A stretch of 64,000 nucleotides of DNA from Deltaproteobacteria bacterium (GTDB lineage: Bacteria; Myxococcota_A; UBA9160; UBA4427), in the NCBI GenBank assembly GCA_029261835.1, contig JAJDAO010000036.1, forward strand, positions 1-64,000, in the 5' to 3' direction. Below, in pieces: positions 63,021 through 64,000 of the stretch (the first letter of the stretch is position 1; each line of letters starts with the position of its first letter). A program made the translations under genes and the position numbers. The notes under the pieces were generated by a model. That model worked only from the letters and a program-made list of their open reading frames with translations. It was not told the DNA's origin and did no database searches.

Positions 63021-63445
63021 GCCCCAACGGTGGAGAGTAGCCAAGAACGCTATCTCCACGAGGTGCCTTGCCACGTGCCGCAGGCGACAGCCAGCCGCAT
63101 CGTCATCGTCAGTATCGCTCGTTGGCTACAGCAGCGTAGCTGGAGGTTCTTCCGTCCGTCGGGGTCGGGTGTGTGCCAACTCCGGCTCATCAGCGCCCTT
63201 CGGCCCCAATCGCAGTCAGAGGCATCCGCTCCCGCCGGGTGCCTGTCTGCGCGCTGGAAACCGCTGCTGAGAAACCCAAGCAGGCTCAGCGCAAGCGCCA
63301 GGGCCTGAAACCACCGAGCGCCACTGGGTGAAATCACCAACTAGCAAGTGGTCCTATGGCCAAGATGCCCGTGAAATATCGAGCAGGCACGGACCGCCTA
63401 GATCTAAGTCGCTGTTTCTAAGTCTGTTTTGGAGGCAGCAGCTCT

Positions 63446-63464
63446 CGGCATGCACATTGCAATC
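63446..63464 (+). promoter_or_regulatory. Sigma-54 promoter of the cytochrome c gene
   Basis: CGGCATGCACATTGCAAT matches the sigma-54 consensus: GG at 63447-63448 (-24) and GC at 63459-63460 (-12) with exactly ten bases between, TTGC in the -12 element and an A/T-rich end. Transcription would begin near 63472, about 88 bp before the ATG at 63560. It sits next to a NtrC-type activator gene, which makes regulation by that protein likely. Confidence 0.75.
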
Positions 63465-63559
63465 CTGGTGTTTGTGACGAGGCGAGTGCGCAGCCTCTCG
63501 CTCTAGATGGCGAAGAAGAGAAACCCAAGATGAAGAAGACCAATGGAAGAGGAGCCAAG

Positions 63560-64000
63560 ATGACTAGTAGAAGGAGAGTGCAGAGATCGGCCTTCGTTTT
63601 CGCCGTGGCGCTCGCTCTTGCCCCGGCGGCCATGGCCGCCAACCCCAACGTGTTGCCCGCCGGCGGCGGCGTCAATACCGCGCAGTACCATTCCTATGAC
63701 GGCTTGGTCTGCTCTGACTGCCACAACATGCATAACAGTGAAGACGGTGCTGGAGTGGTCATGGCCGGATACCCGGCCGACTCCCAACGGGCTCTGCTCT
63801 ATCGCGGGGACTGGACCGACATGTGTCTCTCCTGTCACATGCAGGGGCAGAACACTTCCACAACCGCAGCCCTGCCCGACGTTCTGGACAGCGGATGGAC
63901 AGCCCCCATCGTAATGACTTTGGACGGCGTGGATCCGGCCGGTGAGGCCTTGCCGGGTGGTGACTTCTACTACTCGAACATCGATCCCAAGAAGGGTCAC
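63560..64000 (+). CDS. Multihaem c-type cytochrome (partial, runs off the window)
   Basis: 147 codons to the window edge, with gaggag before ATG 63560. A signal peptide ends near AMAANP. Two CxxCH haem motifs are already present: CSDCHNMHN (about residue 55) and CLSCHMQ (about 95). The DCHNMH form is typical of doubled CxxCH cytochrome domains found in deltaproteobacterial multihaem proteins. The gene has a sigma-54 promoter and divergent histidine-kinase/response-regulator partners, so its expression is probably tied to the haem sensor. The C-terminus is outside the window, so its size is unknown. Confidence 0.85.
   Translation, partial: MTSRRRVQRSAFVFAVALALAPAAMAANPNVLPAGGGVNTAQYHSYDGLVCSDCHNMHNSEDGAGVVMAGYPADSQRALLYRGDWTDMCLSCHMQGQNTSTTAALPDVLDSGWTAPIVMTLDGVDPAGEALPGGDFYYSNIDPKKGH

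Noticed and set aside
63050..63340. 96-codon minus-strand frame with a hydrophobic N-terminus
   Set aside because: It starts at TTG without ribosome-binding site, and its C-terminal half looks random; it could be a small exported protein but support is too weak.

Overview
This is a GC-rich (roughly 60-65%) chromosomal window from a Gram-negative environmental bacterium. Outer-membrane barrels, lipoproteins, PEP-CTERM and IPTL-CTERM exosortase substrates, multihaem c-type cytochromes, sigma-54 regulation and a benzoyl-CoA-reductase-like (2-hydroxyacyl-CoA dehydratase) pair sit together. This suggests a lineage of the former Deltaproteobacteria (Myxococcota/Desulfobacterota-like). That is inference, because no rRNA or other taxonomic marker is present. 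I call about 43 protein genes, two pseudogenes, two tRNA 3'-half remnants, several degenerate dispersed repeats, one candidate small RNA and two candidate sigma-54 promoters. No CRISPR array, intact tRNA or intact insertion sequence was found.

Layout. 0-10 kb: a 13-bp tandem repeat, a large winged-helix/ATPase regulator, a VKOR-DsbA fusion with a MATE exporter, a sulfotransferase, a DUF1232/J-domain protein and an unknown protein. 10-22 kb: a GPH sugar symporter, a five-haem PEP-CTERM cytochrome, a uroporphyrinogen-decarboxylase-like protein divergent from an unknown protein, a PQQ dehydrogenase, a cyclic-nucleotide-binding protein, a methyltransferase and a GT-C-like membrane protein. 22-24 kb: an ECF sigma / membrane regulator / Spy-CpxP-like operon. 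24-31 kb: an IPTL-CTERM DUF1566 protein, a PAP2 phosphatase, and an operon of an ADP/ATP-translocase-like carrier with an outer-membrane barrel whose periplasmic part carries kinase-like motifs. 31-34 kb: a methyltransferase, a cupin and an acyl/aryl-CoA ligase.

34-39 kb: a six-hairpin glycosidase-like lipoprotein, a barrel protein and a membrane protein, probably for export of or action on a polysaccharide. 40-44 kb: two PEP-CTERM genes (one truncated), a small barrel, a candidate sRNA, a methyltransferase and a decayed IS6-family transposase. 44-52 kb: a 2-hydroxyacyl-CoA dehydratase pair, an eight-repeat lipoprotein, a methyltransferase and glycogen phosphorylase. 53-58 kb: an SDR, a lipoprotein, an AraC regulator and an A-PCP-acyltransferase fusion. 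58.6-64 kb: a PhnD-like binding protein, a histidine kinase with a periplasmic CxxCH haem motif, and an NtrC-type response regulator. These lie next to a divergent cytochrome c gene that has a near-consensus sigma-54 promoter.

The two most interesting assemblies are the haem-sensor/PhnD/NtrC/sigma-54/cytochrome block at the right end and the nucleotide-translocase plus kinase-like barrel operon at 26.8-30.9 kb. In the second, the carrier could supply ATP to an extracytoplasmic kinase. Several intergenic regions hold pairs of related 40-110 bp degenerate repeats, so the genome appears to contain many decayed repeat copies.
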